Assembly: GCF_005952805.1 (NCBI RefSeq)
Contig: NZ_CP040709.1
Location: 806,001 to 870,000, forward strand
Direction of reading: 5' to 3'
DNA from: Inhella inkyongensis
GTDB taxonomy: Bacteria; Pseudomonadota; Gammaproteobacteria; Burkholderiales; Burkholderiaceae_C
DNA: 64,000 nucleotides
In this document: in pieces, positions 24,367-33,229 of the stretch
How the letters are laid out: the number at the start of each line of letters is the position of its first letter
Position numbering within the stretch: position 1 is the stretch's first letter
Notes under the pieces: generated by a model
Databases searched by the model: none
Seen by the model: only the letters and a program-made list of their open reading frames with translations
What the model was told of the DNA's origin: nothing
Translations under genes and position numbers: made by a program

Positions 24367-24639
24367 TCAGCAGACCGCCGTGGGGGTCTTGTCGCAGGCC
24401 GCAAGCTGAGTCGCGGCATCGGCACGCTTGGCCGTCACGACCACGGTGGGCAGGCGATGCACGGTGGCCACGCTGCGGCTGCCGGTGATCACCACCGTGG
24501 GCAGCACCGTCAGCACCGGGGCTTGGGCCTGGTGGGCGTTGGCTGGGGCGTAGGCGCCCAAAGTCAGCGCGCTGGCCAGGGTCAGGCCGGCCATGGCCAC
24601 AAAGCTCAGGACATCGGCGACTCGGCTGCTGCTGTTCAT
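24367..24639 (-). CDS. Small exported protein with two TonB-box-like PTVV(V/I)T motifs
   Basis: A 90-residue protein starting at ATG 24639, chosen because AGGAG lies 7 bases upstream. An N-terminal hydrophobic segment (signal peptide or anchor, ending near ANA) is followed by two repeats: VLPTVVITGSRS and RLPTVVVTAKR. Both look like the TonB box of TonB-dependent receptors, yet there is no barrel. Two cysteines occur near the C-terminus (AACDKTPTAVC). Function unknown. Confidence 0.65.
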   Translation of the reverse strand: MNSSSRVADVLSFVAMAGLTLASALTLGAYAPANAHQAQAPVLTVLPTVVITGSRSVATVHRLPTVVVTAKRADAATQLAACDKTPTAVC

Positions 24640-24784
24640 GGTGGGCTCCTGGGGGTTCAGCGTTGCGATGACTGAACTGTGCAGGGACCTGCCTTGGCGC
24701 GCAGCAGGGATGCGATGAGCTGCGGAAATGCTGCGGTGAACCGCCAGCCAGCGGCGCTGATCAGTTGTCGGGCTCTTTGCCAAT

Positions 24785-25561
24785 TCAGTTGCCCAAGTAG
24801 GCGCAAGTCAGGTAGCGCAGCTGCAACTTCCCGTCTTGTGCATGCTGGGCAAAGACCGCTTGCAAGGCCTGCTCGGCGGCCTGGCCTGCCGGTGCGGTGC
24901 GGGCCGGCATGTAGGAGCGGCTGAATGCCAGGGCCAGCAGTCCGGCCCAATCCAGCTGTTGCTGATGAGGGCCGTCCCAGTGCTGCACGGCGCCGCGCAA
25001 AAAGCCGGGAACCTCGGCGCGTTCATCCTGGTTCAACTGGCTGGCTCGCTTGGCGCCGCCGAAGCGGGCAAAAACCTCATCCAGGGCCTGGTTCAGGGGA
25101 TCGTCCTCGATCCGGTCGTTCCAAATCAGGGCCACGAGGGCACCGGGCGCCAGCACGCGGTCGAACTCACGCCGTGCGGCGGGCAGGTCAAACCAGTGAA
25201 AGCACTGTGCGGCGCAGATCAGATCGACGGATTGGTCAGCGCAAGGCAGGGCTTCGGCCTGCCCTGCCGCACTGCGGTAGCCCGGCAGGTGGCTCAGCCG
25301 GGCATCACAGGCCGCGCGCATGGCGGCATCGGGCTCCACCGCCAGCACGGGCCAACCGGTGGCCAACAGGCCCTGGGTCAGCAAGCCGGTGCCGGCGCCC
25401 AGGTCCACCACGCGGGCATGGGGTAGCGACTGCTGGCGCAGCCAGTCCAGCAGGGCGGCCGGATAGTCCGGCCGCGAGGCGACGTAGTCCGCCACCTTGG
25501 CGCTGAACAAGCCCGTCAGGTTGGGCCCAAAGGCCGCCCGCAAGCCGTCCGCGCTGCTCAC
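24785..25561 (-). CDS. Class I SAM-dependent methyltransferase
   Basis: A 258-residue methyltransferase with the Rossmann motif I VVDLGAGTGLLTQGL (about 51-65), motif II acidic LAVEPD, and motif post-II QAEALPCADQSVDLICAAQCFHWF in pieces. This arrangement is that of the UbiE/type 11 methyltransferases. The N-terminal GLFSAKVADYVASRPDYP matches a common group acting on unknown small molecules. Its start overlaps the end of cphA by four bases, but a role in cyanophycin metabolism is not evident. Confidence 0.88.
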   Translation of the reverse strand: MSSADGLRAAFGPNLTGLFSAKVADYVASRPDYPAALLDWLRQQSLPHARVVDLGAGTGLLTQGLLATGWPVLAVEPDAAMRAACDARLSHLPGYRSAAGQAEALPCADQSVDLICAAQCFHWFDLPAARREFDRVLAPGALVALIWNDRIEDDPLNQALDEVFARFGGAKRASQLNQDERAEVPGFLRGAVQHWDGPHQQQLDWAGLLALAFSRSYMPARTAPAGQAAEQALQAVFAQHAQDGKLQLRYLTCAYLGN

Positions 25562-28128
25562 TCGGCGCAGCGCTTGCGCAGATGGGCCAGGGCTTCTTCG
25601 ACCTGATCGACCAGCACCAGGCAGAGATCCCCTTCGTTCAGACCGGCAAGGGCGTGGTCGATGGCGACGAACTCGCCCTGGATCTCGTCGATCTTGCGCG
25701 TGCGCACGGCGCCTTCCAGACCCTTGCGCAACAGCCCCACCACTTCGCCATCCTCCCGGCCGCGCTGGCAGGCGTCCTGGTAAAGCACCACGGTGTCAAA
25801 GGCGCTGCCCAGGATTTGGGTCTGCTCGATGATGTCCTGGTCACGGCGATCGCCTGCGCCGCTGATGACGACACAGCGCGACTTCGCGGGCAGGGCGTCG
25901 ACGGCGGCCACCAAGGCGCGCATCGCGTCGGGGTTGTGGCCGTAGTCGGCGATCACGGTGGCACCCTTGAACTCCATCACATTGAAGCGGCCAGGGGCGT
26001 TGTCGCCATCGCTGTTGAAGCTGGCGAGACCCCTGCGGATGGCATCCCAGGCCAGGCCGGCGCCCCAGGCGGCGGCTACTGCGGCCATCACGTTCTCAAC
26101 CTGGAAGCCCAGCAGGCCGCCGCGGGTGATGGGGATGTCGCGCAGCGCGATGGATTCGCGCCAGGCGCCGTCGCTGGCGACGATGGCACCGTCATCCACG
26201 AAGACACAGCGCCGACCTTGGGCGCGGTGTGTGGCCATCAGGGGCAGGTGGCGGTCGGCGCAGAAGTAGATGATCTGGCCGGGGCATTGCCCGGCCATCG
26301 CCGCCACCAGCGGGTCGGCGGCGTTCAGCACCGCGTAGCCCTCGGGGGCCACGTTCTGCACGATTACGGACTTCAGGCGTGCGATGTCCTCGACCGTCTC
26401 CAGGTAGTTCAGTCCCAGGTGGTCGCCGGCGCCGACATTGGTGACCACCGCCACCTGGCAGCGGTCGAAGCCCAGGCCCTCACGCAGGATGCCACCGCGC
26501 GCGCATTCGAACACCGCGGCCTCGACATCGGGGTGCATCAGCACATTGCGCGCGCTCTTCGGGCCCGAGCAATCGCCGCTGTCGATCTGGCGCCCGTCCA
26601 CATAGACCCCATCGGTGTTGGTCATGCCGACCTTCAGACCGGTGGTGGCGAACAGATGGGTGATCAGGCGCGCCGTGGTGGTCTTGCCATTGGTGCCGGT
26701 GACCGCCACGACCGGAATACGGCCGTTCTCGTTCTTGTCCGAGCCATAGATGCTCTGGATCACGGCCTTGCCCACATTGCGGCCCTTGCCGTAAGAGGGC
26801 GAGAGGTGCATGCGCAGGCCCGGCGCGGCGTTCACTTCCACGATGCCGCCGCTGACCTCTTCCAGCGGGCGCATCACGGTTTCGGCCACCACGTCCACGC
26901 CGCAGACGTGCAGGCCCACGATTTGCGCGGCCGCGATGGCGCGCTGCGCCACCTCGGGGTGCACGTCGTCGGTCACATCGGTGGCGCTGCCGCCGGTGCT
27001 CAGGTTGGCGTTGTTGCGCAGGATCACGCGCTGACCCTTGGCCGGTACGGCATCGGGCGTCAGGCCCTGCATTTCCAGCCGGGTGATGGCAATGTCGTCC
27101 AGGCGGATCTTGGTCAGCGAGGTGGCATGGCCATCGCCACGGCGCGGGTCCTCGTTGACCTTGGCCACCAGCTCGCGCACGGTGTGTACGCCATCGCCGC
27201 TGACCTGGGGCGGGTCGCGGCGGGCGGCTGCCACCAATTGATTGCCCACCACCAGCAGGCGGTAGTCGGAGCCGGGCAGGAACTTCTCGACCATCACCTC
27301 GCCGATATCCTCGGCGGCCTTGTAGGCGGCCTCGAAGCCTTCGCGGGTGCTGACGTTCACCGTCACACCCTTGCCCTGGTTGCCGTCCTGCGGCTTGACC
27401 ACCACGGGCAGGCCGATCTCCAGCGCGGCTTCCCAGCCGTCATCCACGCTGTCCACCGGGCGGCCATGGGGCACGGGCACGCCGGCCGATTGCAGCAGAC
27501 GCTTGGAGAGGTCCTTGTCCTGGGCGATTGACTCGCTGACCGCGCTGGTGGCATCCACTTCGGCGGCCCAGATGCGGCGCTGCTTGTGGCCCCAGCCGAA
27601 CTGCACCAGCGAGCCTTGCGTCAGGCGGCGGTAGGGCACGCCGCGCGCAGTGGCGGCGTTGACGATGCTGCCGGTGGAGGGGCCGAGGCGCACGTCCTCG
27701 TCAATCTCGCGCAGTTGCTTGATGACGGCGTCGTCGTCCCAGTCGTTGCGGCCGTCCAGGGCGGCTTGCACCAGCTTGACGGACTCGTCGAAGGCCAGGC
27801 GGCCGACGTCCTCTTCCGAGTACTCCACCACCACCTGATAGTGGCCGGCCGTGGGCGTGCGGTGGGTGTGGCTGAAGGTGACCGGGCAGCCGGCCTGGGC
27901 CTGCAAGGCCAGCGCGGCCTGCTCCAGCACCTGGGCCAGGCTGACGGGCTCGCGCTTGGGGCTGTGCAGCGGGCCGATGCCAGGGAACAGCGCGCGCAGG
28001 CGGTCCTCAAAGCCGGGCAGATCGTTGATGTCGGACTCGGCCGGGGTGCACACCACCACGGCCTCGATGGCGATGTGGCGGCTCCAGATGTTCGGGCCGC
28101 GCAACGCGCGGATGCGGGAGATTTCCAT
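25558..28128 (-). CDS. cphA: Cyanophycin synthetase
   Basis: An 856-residue CphA1-type enzyme that polymerises Asp and Arg into cyanophycin. Order: an N-terminal domain (about 1-160), an ATP-grasp domain (about 200-470, with PVVVKPQDGNQGKGV and GIVEVNAAPGLRMH), then a Mur-ligase-like domain with an intact P-loop GTNGKTTTARL (about residue 480) and a C-terminal domain containing VIADYGHNPDAM. In characterised CphA the ATP-grasp domain adds Asp and the Mur-like domain adds Arg. Both ATP sites look intact. It lies 17 bp after the second cphA-like gene on the same strand. Confidence 0.96.
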   Translation of the reverse strand: MEISRIRALRGPNIWSRHIAIEAVVVCTPAESDINDLPGFEDRLRALFPGIGPLHSPKREPVSLAQVLEQAALALQAQAGCPVTFSHTHRTPTAGHYQVVVEYSEEDVGRLAFDESVKLVQAALDGRNDWDDDAVIKQLREIDEDVRLGPSTGSIVNAATARGVPYRRLTQGSLVQFGWGHKQRRIWAAEVDATSAVSESIAQDKDLSKRLLQSAGVPVPHGRPVDSVDDGWEAALEIGLPVVVKPQDGNQGKGVTVNVSTREGFEAAYKAAEDIGEVMVEKFLPGSDYRLLVVGNQLVAAARRDPPQVSGDGVHTVRELVAKVNEDPRRGDGHATSLTKIRLDDIAITRLEMQGLTPDAVPAKGQRVILRNNANLSTGGSATDVTDDVHPEVAQRAIAAAQIVGLHVCGVDVVAETVMRPLEEVSGGIVEVNAAPGLRMHLSPSYGKGRNVGKAVIQSIYGSDKNENGRIPVVAVTGTNGKTTTARLITHLFATTGLKVGMTNTDGVYVDGRQIDSGDCSGPKSARNVLMHPDVEAAVFECARGGILREGLGFDRCQVAVVTNVGAGDHLGLNYLETVEDIARLKSVIVQNVAPEGYAVLNAADPLVAAMAGQCPGQIIYFCADRHLPLMATHRAQGRRCVFVDDGAIVASDGAWRESIALRDIPITRGGLLGFQVENVMAAVAAAWGAGLAWDAIRRGLASFNSDGDNAPGRFNVMEFKGATVIADYGHNPDAMRALVAAVDALPAKSRCVVISGAGDRRDQDIIEQTQILGSAFDTVVLYQDACQRGREDGEVVGLLRKGLEGAVRTRKIDEIQGEFVAIDHALAGLNEGDLCLVLVDQVEEALAHLRKRCAE

Positions 28129-28145
28129 CGTGCGGTCTCTCTTGT

Positions 28146-30320
28146 TTATTGGGCCGAGGGGATGAAGGTTTCCAGGCCGGCGGCAATCAGTTCGGGCGAG
28201 ATGCCCAGGGCCCAGGCGGCGGCCACGGCGGCCAGGGCCGAGCGGGCCTCGATCGCCATGCCGGCCTCATTGCAGCGGCGCAGCAGCGAATCGACGTTCG
28301 CGCCCACGCCCTCGCCCTGCGGGCCCACCAGCCAGGCTTGGCCGGCACGCAGCACCACCGCGCGGCCTTCGCCGTGGCGGTGCGCCACCAGGGGCGCAGC
28401 ATCTTCGCGGGTGCTGTAGAAGATCACCTCGCCGTCGCAGAGTTCGGCCATGCTGGCCACCTGCTCGTCCTCGGCATTGAGCACGGCCGCACCTTCGGGC
28501 AGCACCACATCGACCTGGGTGCGCAGCACCTTGAAGAGTTGGGCGGTCTCGTGCACATCGTGGCGATGCAGGGCCTCGCTGAGCGTCAGGTCGGTGACGA
28601 TGCCGACCAGGCAGCGGTCATAGGCCAGGCCGTCGCCCAGGATGGAGCTGGCGTCGTTCTCGGCCACCACGGCATCGACCCGGCGGTTCATCAGCAGTCG
28701 GTGCGCGGCGTCGAAGGGCCGACGGATGTGGCGTTCCACCTGGCGTGGCCCCAGGAACAGGCCGGCGTGGCAGGCCAAGCCCACCTGGCGACCGTGCAGA
28801 TGCAACAGCCAGGCCACCAGGCGCGCAATCGGCGTGGTGCCCTGGGTGCCGGTGACGCCGACGATGGGGATGCGGCCGCTCTCGTCCTCGGCAAACAGAT
28901 GGTCGACGATGGCCTGCCCCACGGGCTGAGGCACGCCCTCGGCGGGCTTCAGGTGCATCAGCAGGCCGGGGCCGGCATTGACCTCGACGATGGCGCCGTT
29001 TTGCTCTTGCAGCGGACGGCCGATGTCCTCGGCCACCAGGTCGATGCCGGCGATGTCCAGCCCCACGGTGCGGGCCGCCAGGCCCACGGCGTGCGCCACT
29101 TCGGGGTGGACCTCGGCCGTGCAGTCAATGGCCACATTGCCGTTGCGCTGGATCAGCACACGCTGGCCATGGGCCGGGACGGATTCCATGCGCAGGTTCT
29201 GGCGCGTCAGTTCGAGCTGGATCACCGAGTCCTCGGCGATGTTGACGCGGTTGAGCGGGAAGTCCTCGGTCAGGCCCCGACGCGGGTCGGTGTTGATTTG
29301 TTGATCCACCAACTGCACGACGGTGTGCTTGCCATCGCCATGCACCCAGGCGGATTCACCGCGCGCCGCGGCCACCACCTTGCCGCCCACCACCAGCAGG
29401 CGGTGTTCGTTGCCGGGGATGCAGCGCTCAACCAGCACCTCGGAGCCCTCGGCATCGGCCAGCGCGAAGGCGGCATGCACATCGGCCTCGGTCTGCAGAT
29501 CCAGGGTGACGCCGCGGCCATGGTTGCCGTCACTGGGCTTCACCACCACCGGCAGACCCAGGTCCTGTGCGGCCTCCCAGGCCTCGGCCGGCGTCTTGGC
29601 CACCACGCCGGTGGGCACGGGCACGCCCACGGCCTGCAGCAGGGTCTTGGTCAGGTCCTTGTCGCGGGCAATGCCCTCGGCAATGGCCGAGGTGCGGTCG
29701 GTCTCGGCCGTCCAGATGCGGCGCTGCTTGGCGCCATGGCCCAGTTGCACGAGGTTGCCGTCATTGAGGCGGATGTGCGGAATGCGGCGCTCGGTGGCGG
29801 CGGCCACGATGGCGGCCGTGGAGGGGCCGAGATAGCAGTCGTCGATGGTGTCGCGCAAGCGGGCCACGGCCGCCTGCACGTCGAAGCCCTCGTCATTGAT
29901 CGCTGCCATCAAGAGCGCATGGCCTTCCTTGAGTGCCGCGCGTGCCACTTGTTCGTCGCGAGCGCGGAACACCATGCGGTAGACGCCGCGCTGGGTGGTC
30001 GAGCGGGTCTGGCCAAAGCCCGTGGGCATGCCGGCCAGGTTCAGCAGTTCGATCACCACATGCTCCAGCACATGACCCATCCAAGTGCCTTCGGTCAGAC
30101 GCTGCAGGAAGCCGCCGCGCTCGCCTACGCCGCAGTGGTGCTCCACGAGGTTGGGCAGCCAGGCCGTCAGGCGTTCGTTGAGCCCTGGCAGCTGGTGGGA
30201 GGGGTGGTCCTCCAGCTCGCCCAGGTCCAGCCAGGTTTCCAGGCAGGAGCGGTAGGTCCAGATGTTGGGGCCGCGCAGATAAGTGATGCGCAGCAGTTGG
30301 ATGTCGTTCTTCTTGCTCAT
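28146..30320 (-). CDS. Second cyanophycin synthetase-like protein with degenerate Mur-ligase P-loop
   Basis: A 724-residue homologue of CphA encoded directly upstream of it. The ATP-grasp half is well preserved: PVVVKPSDGNHGRGVTLD and AIVEVNAGPGLLMHL. In the Mur-ligase-like half the P-loop is GTQGTTPIARL, lacking the lysine of GTNGKTTT, and the C-terminal domain is shorter than in CphA1. Only the Asp-adding half would therefore be expected to bind ATP normally. Paired cphA genes occur in several betaproteobacteria, and such partners may work on primers or dipeptides; that is inference. The start at 30320 follows the conserved LLRITYLRGPNIW N-terminus. Confidence 0.9.
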   Translation of the reverse strand: MSKKNDIQLLRITYLRGPNIWTYRSCLETWLDLGELEDHPSHQLPGLNERLTAWLPNLVEHHCGVGERGGFLQRLTEGTWMGHVLEHVVIELLNLAGMPTGFGQTRSTTQRGVYRMVFRARDEQVARAALKEGHALLMAAINDEGFDVQAAVARLRDTIDDCYLGPSTAAIVAAATERRIPHIRLNDGNLVQLGHGAKQRRIWTAETDRTSAIAEGIARDKDLTKTLLQAVGVPVPTGVVAKTPAEAWEAAQDLGLPVVVKPSDGNHGRGVTLDLQTEADVHAAFALADAEGSEVLVERCIPGNEHRLLVVGGKVVAAARGESAWVHGDGKHTVVQLVDQQINTDPRRGLTEDFPLNRVNIAEDSVIQLELTRQNLRMESVPAHGQRVLIQRNGNVAIDCTAEVHPEVAHAVGLAARTVGLDIAGIDLVAEDIGRPLQEQNGAIVEVNAGPGLLMHLKPAEGVPQPVGQAIVDHLFAEDESGRIPIVGVTGTQGTTPIARLVAWLLHLHGRQVGLACHAGLFLGPRQVERHIRRPFDAAHRLLMNRRVDAVVAENDASSILGDGLAYDRCLVGIVTDLTLSEALHRHDVHETAQLFKVLRTQVDVVLPEGAAVLNAEDEQVASMAELCDGEVIFYSTREDAAPLVAHRHGEGRAVVLRAGQAWLVGPQGEGVGANVDSLLRRCNEAGMAIEARSALAAVAAAWALGISPELIAAGLETFIPSAQ

Positions 30321-30406
30321 GGGCAGGCCTAAGGGCTCAGAGATGGGGCGAATTCTGCGCTGATCTTGGAGGGCACAATTCCGCGCATTCAACAACAAGA
30401 CGCGCC

Positions 30407-32713
30407 ATGCAGCCCTTTCCGATCAGCGACTCCCTGCGCCAGCATTCACTCTGGGCCCCCTTGCAGGCCGAGTTGGCGGCGGGCGAGAACGTGGTGGCGG
30501 CGGCCGGCGTTGACCTGAACCGCGCGCTGCACTTCGACAGCGGCCTGCTGGCCCTGGTGCAGGGTGGGGGGCGTTTCCGTTTGCTGGCCCTGGGCGGTGA
30601 TGGCCGCCAGAGCCACGAGCTCAAGCCTGGACTGTCCCTGCGCTGCCATGACCATGCGGGTCTGGGCTGCCTGGAGTTGTGCCGCCCCGATGGCCGCGCG
30701 CAGCACTGGCACTTCACGCTGGCCGAACAACTCGGCATCACGCGCTTGCAGGACGCCTTCGCGCAGGCGCAGGAGGAGCTGGCCGGCCAGCCCGCTCTGC
30801 CCAGCACCGATGACGCCGAGCTCTGCCCCACTTGCCAGGCCCCTTTGCCGCCCGACAGCGAGGAGTGCCCAACCTGCCATCGTGAGCTGCACACCCCGCC
30901 TTCCACCTGGGTGCTGCTGCGGCTGTGGCGCTTCGCTAAGCCCTATCAGGGCCAGCTGCTGCTGGGCTTCCTGCTGATGATGGGCGCGACCGGGGCCACC
31001 CTGGTGCCGCCCTATCTGACCATGCCGCTGATGGACAAGGTGCTGATCCCGTTCCAGAACGGCCAGCCGATTGACACCTCGCTGGTGGGTCTGCTGCTCG
31101 CCGGTCTGTTTGGCGCGGCCCTGGTGAGTTGGTTGCTGGGTTGGGCCAAAACCTACATCCTTGCGCTGGTGTCCGAGCGCATCGCAGCCGATCTGCGCAC
31201 CGCCACTTTTGAACACCTGCTGGGTCTGTCGCTCGAGTACTTCGGCAACAAGCGCACAGGCGATTTGATGGCCCGCATCGGTTCGGAAACGGATCGCATC
31301 TCGGTGTTCTTGAGCCTGCATGCGCTCGACTTCATCACCGATGTGCTGATGCTGACCATGACGGCCACCATCCTGTTCAGTATCCACCCCGGCTTGGCGC
31401 TGGCCACCCTGATTCCGCTGCCCTTCATTGCCTGGCTGATTCATCTGGTGCGTGATCGCCTGCGCACCGGCTTCGAAAAGATCGACCGGGTCTGGGGCGA
31501 GGTCACTTCGGTGCTGGCCGACACCATCCCCGGCATTCGCGTGGTCAAGGCCTTTGCCCAGGAGCGGCGCGAGGCGCAACGCTTTCGCGCCGCCAATGCC
31601 GCCAATCTGGCGGTGAACGACAAGCTGAACAAGACATGGAGCCTGTTCGGCCCCACCGTGGGCCTGCTGACCGAGTTCGGTCTGCTGGTGGTCTGGGCCA
31701 CCGGCATCTGGCTGGTCAGCCAGGGTTCGGTGACGGTGGGTGTGCTGACCGCCTTCCTGGCCTATATCGGGCGCTTCTATGGCCGCCTGGACTCGATGAG
31801 CCGCATCGTCTCGGTGACGCAGAAGGCGGCGGCGGGTGCCAAGCGCATCTTTGACATCCTGGACCATGTCTCCAACGTGCCCGATCCGGCCCAGCCGGTC
31901 GAATTCGGTCAGGCCAAGGGTGCGCTGTCGCTCCAGGGCGTGCACTTCCGGTATGGCAGCCGCTCGGTGATCAAGCGCCTGGACTTGGACATTCGCCCCG
32001 GCGAAATGATCGGTCTGGTGGGCCACAGCGGCTCGGGCAAGAGCACCCTGGTGAACCTGATTTGCCGCTTCTACGACGTGACCGAGGGCTCGATCCGCGT
32101 GGATGGCGTGGACCTGCGGCGCATCCGCGTGGCGGATTACCGCCGCCATATTGGCCTGGTGCTGCAGGAGCCCTTCCTGTTCTTTGGCACCATTGCCGAG
32201 AACATTGCCTATGGCAAGCCCGACGCCACCCGCGCCGAGGTGGTGGCCGCCGCACGCGCCGCGCATGCGCACGAGTTCATCCTGCGCCTGCCCCATGGCT
32301 ACGACAGCCTGGTGGGCGAGCGCGGCCAGGGCCTGTCGGGCGGTGAGCGCCAGCGCATTTCGATTGCGCGCGCGCTCTTGATCAACCCGGCGCTCTTGAT
32401 CCTGGACGAGGCCACCTCGGCGGTGGACACCGAGACGGAAAAGGAAATCCAGAAAGCGCTGGACAACCTGGTCAAGGGCCGCACCACCATTGCCATTGCG
32501 CACCGGCTTTCGACTCTGCGCAAGGCCGATCGACTGGTGGTGATGGACCGCGGCGAGATCGTCGAGGTGGGTGGGCACGACGAGTTGATCGCCGCCCAGG
32601 GCCATTACTGGCGCCTGTGGGAGGCGCAGGCGCGTCGCGCCGAGGAGCATGAAGAAGGTGACGGACTGATGGTCGTGGCGCCGAATCCCAATCAACACAC
32701 TGTGAGTGCCTGA
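30407..32713 (+). CDS. Cyanophycin-associated ABC transporter (fused membrane and ATPase) with zinc-ribbon N-terminus
   Basis: A 768-residue protein divergent from the cyanophycin genes. Residues 1-165 form an unusual N-terminal domain ending in a zinc-ribbon-like pair (CPTC at 140-143, CPTC at 154-157). Then comes a six-helix ABC exporter domain (about 170-480) and an ATPase with Walker A GHSGSGKS (about 539-546), signature LSGGE and Walker B LLILDEA. This domain order plus a following DUF1854 gene is typical of transporters found with cphA. The cargo is unknown. Confidence 0.9.
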   Translation: MQPFPISDSLRQHSLWAPLQAELAAGENVVAAAGVDLNRALHFDSGLLALVQGGGRFRLLALGGDGRQSHELKPGLSLRCHDHAGLGCLELCRPDGRAQHWHFTLAEQLGITRLQDAFAQAQEELAGQPALPSTDDAELCPTCQAPLPPDSEECPTCHRELHTPPSTWVLLRLWRFAKPYQGQLLLGFLLMMGATGATLVPPYLTMPLMDKVLIPFQNGQPIDTSLVGLLLAGLFGAALVSWLLGWAKTYILALVSERIAADLRTATFEHLLGLSLEYFGNKRTGDLMARIGSETDRISVFLSLHALDFITDVLMLTMTATILFSIHPGLALATLIPLPFIAWLIHLVRDRLRTGFEKIDRVWGEVTSVLADTIPGIRVVKAFAQERREAQRFRAANAANLAVNDKLNKTWSLFGPTVGLLTEFGLLVVWATGIWLVSQGSVTVGVLTAFLAYIGRFYGRLDSMSRIVSVTQKAAAGAKRIFDILDHVSNVPDPAQPVEFGQAKGALSLQGVHFRYGSRSVIKRLDLDIRPGEMIGLVGHSGSGKSTLVNLICRFYDVTEGSIRVDGVDLRRIRVADYRRHIGLVLQEPFLFFGTIAENIAYGKPDATRAEVVAAARAAHAHEFILRLPHGYDSLVGERGQGLSGGERQRISIARALLINPALLILDEATSAVDTETEKEIQKALDNLVKGRTTIAIAHRLSTLRKADRLVVMDRGEIVEVGGHDELIAAQGHYWRLWEAQARRAEEHEEGDGLMVVAPNPNQHTVSA

Positions 32714-33174
32714 TGGACTGGACCCTTAGCCGCGACGCCTTTGGCAAGCTGGTGCTGACCGATGCCCAGGGCCAGGCCCATGTGGGCGTGAGCCCTGTGC
32801 GCGCTCATCCCATCAGTGCGCCGGATGAAGGCCTGAGCCTGATCGGCCCCGATGGGCATGAACTGGCGTGGGTGGAGCGCCTGTCGGCGCTGCCGGCGGC
32901 GCCGCGCGAATTGATCGAGTCCGAACTGCGCAGCCGCGAGTTCCATCCCGAACTCAAGCGCCTGGTGGCGGTCAGCACCTTTTCCACGCCCAGCCAATGG
33001 ACGGTGGAAACCGATCGCGGGCCGTTGCAGTTCGTCCTCAAGACCGAGGAAGACATCCGGCGTCTGGACGAGGGGCGACTCTTGATCGCCACCAGCCATG
33101 GACTGCAACTCTTCATCGCCGACCGCTGGGCCCTGGACCGCGGGTCGCGACGGCTGCTGGAGCGCTTCCTGTAA
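32713..33174 (+). CDS. DUF1854 protein associated with cyanophycin metabolism
   Basis: A 153-residue soluble protein that starts on the last base of the ABC transporter stop codon (TGATG), so translation is probably coupled. DUF1854 features are LIGPDGHELAWVERL, LRSREFHPELKRLVAVSTFSTP in pieces, and LIATSHGLQLFIADRWALD. The family is found with cyanophycin-linked ABC transporters and has no known activity. A strong bidirectional terminator follows. Confidence 0.9.
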   Translation: MDWTLSRDAFGKLVLTDAQGQAHVGVSPVRAHPISAPDEGLSLIGPDGHELAWVERLSALPAAPRELIESELRSREFHPELKRLVAVSTFSTPSQWTVETDRGPLQFVLKTEEDIRRLDEGRLLIATSHGLQLFIADRWALDRGSRRLLERFL

Positions 33175-33183
33175 GGCAAAAGA

Positions 33184-33207
33184 AAACGGGCTCCGAGGAG
33201 CCCGTTT
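33184..33207. terminator. Bidirectional intrinsic terminator
   Basis: AAACGGGCTCC, two-base loop GA, GGAGCCCGTTT form a perfect 11-bp stem 9 bases after the DUF1854 stop, followed by CATTTT on the plus strand and TTTTC on the minus strand. It separates two convergent genes. Confidence 0.9.
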
Positions 33208-33229
33208 CATTTTGGCTTGTGCTGAGTGC

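Noticed and set aside
25582..30332. Long plus-strand frames of 649 and 727 codons opposite the two cyanophycin synthetase genes
   Set aside because: Both are exact antisense shadows of well-recognised genes and have an abnormal His/Gln/Gly-rich composition.
30446..32698. A 750-codon minus-strand frame opposite the ABC transporter
   Set aside because: Antisense to clear Walker A/B and signature motifs; no recognisable domain of its own.
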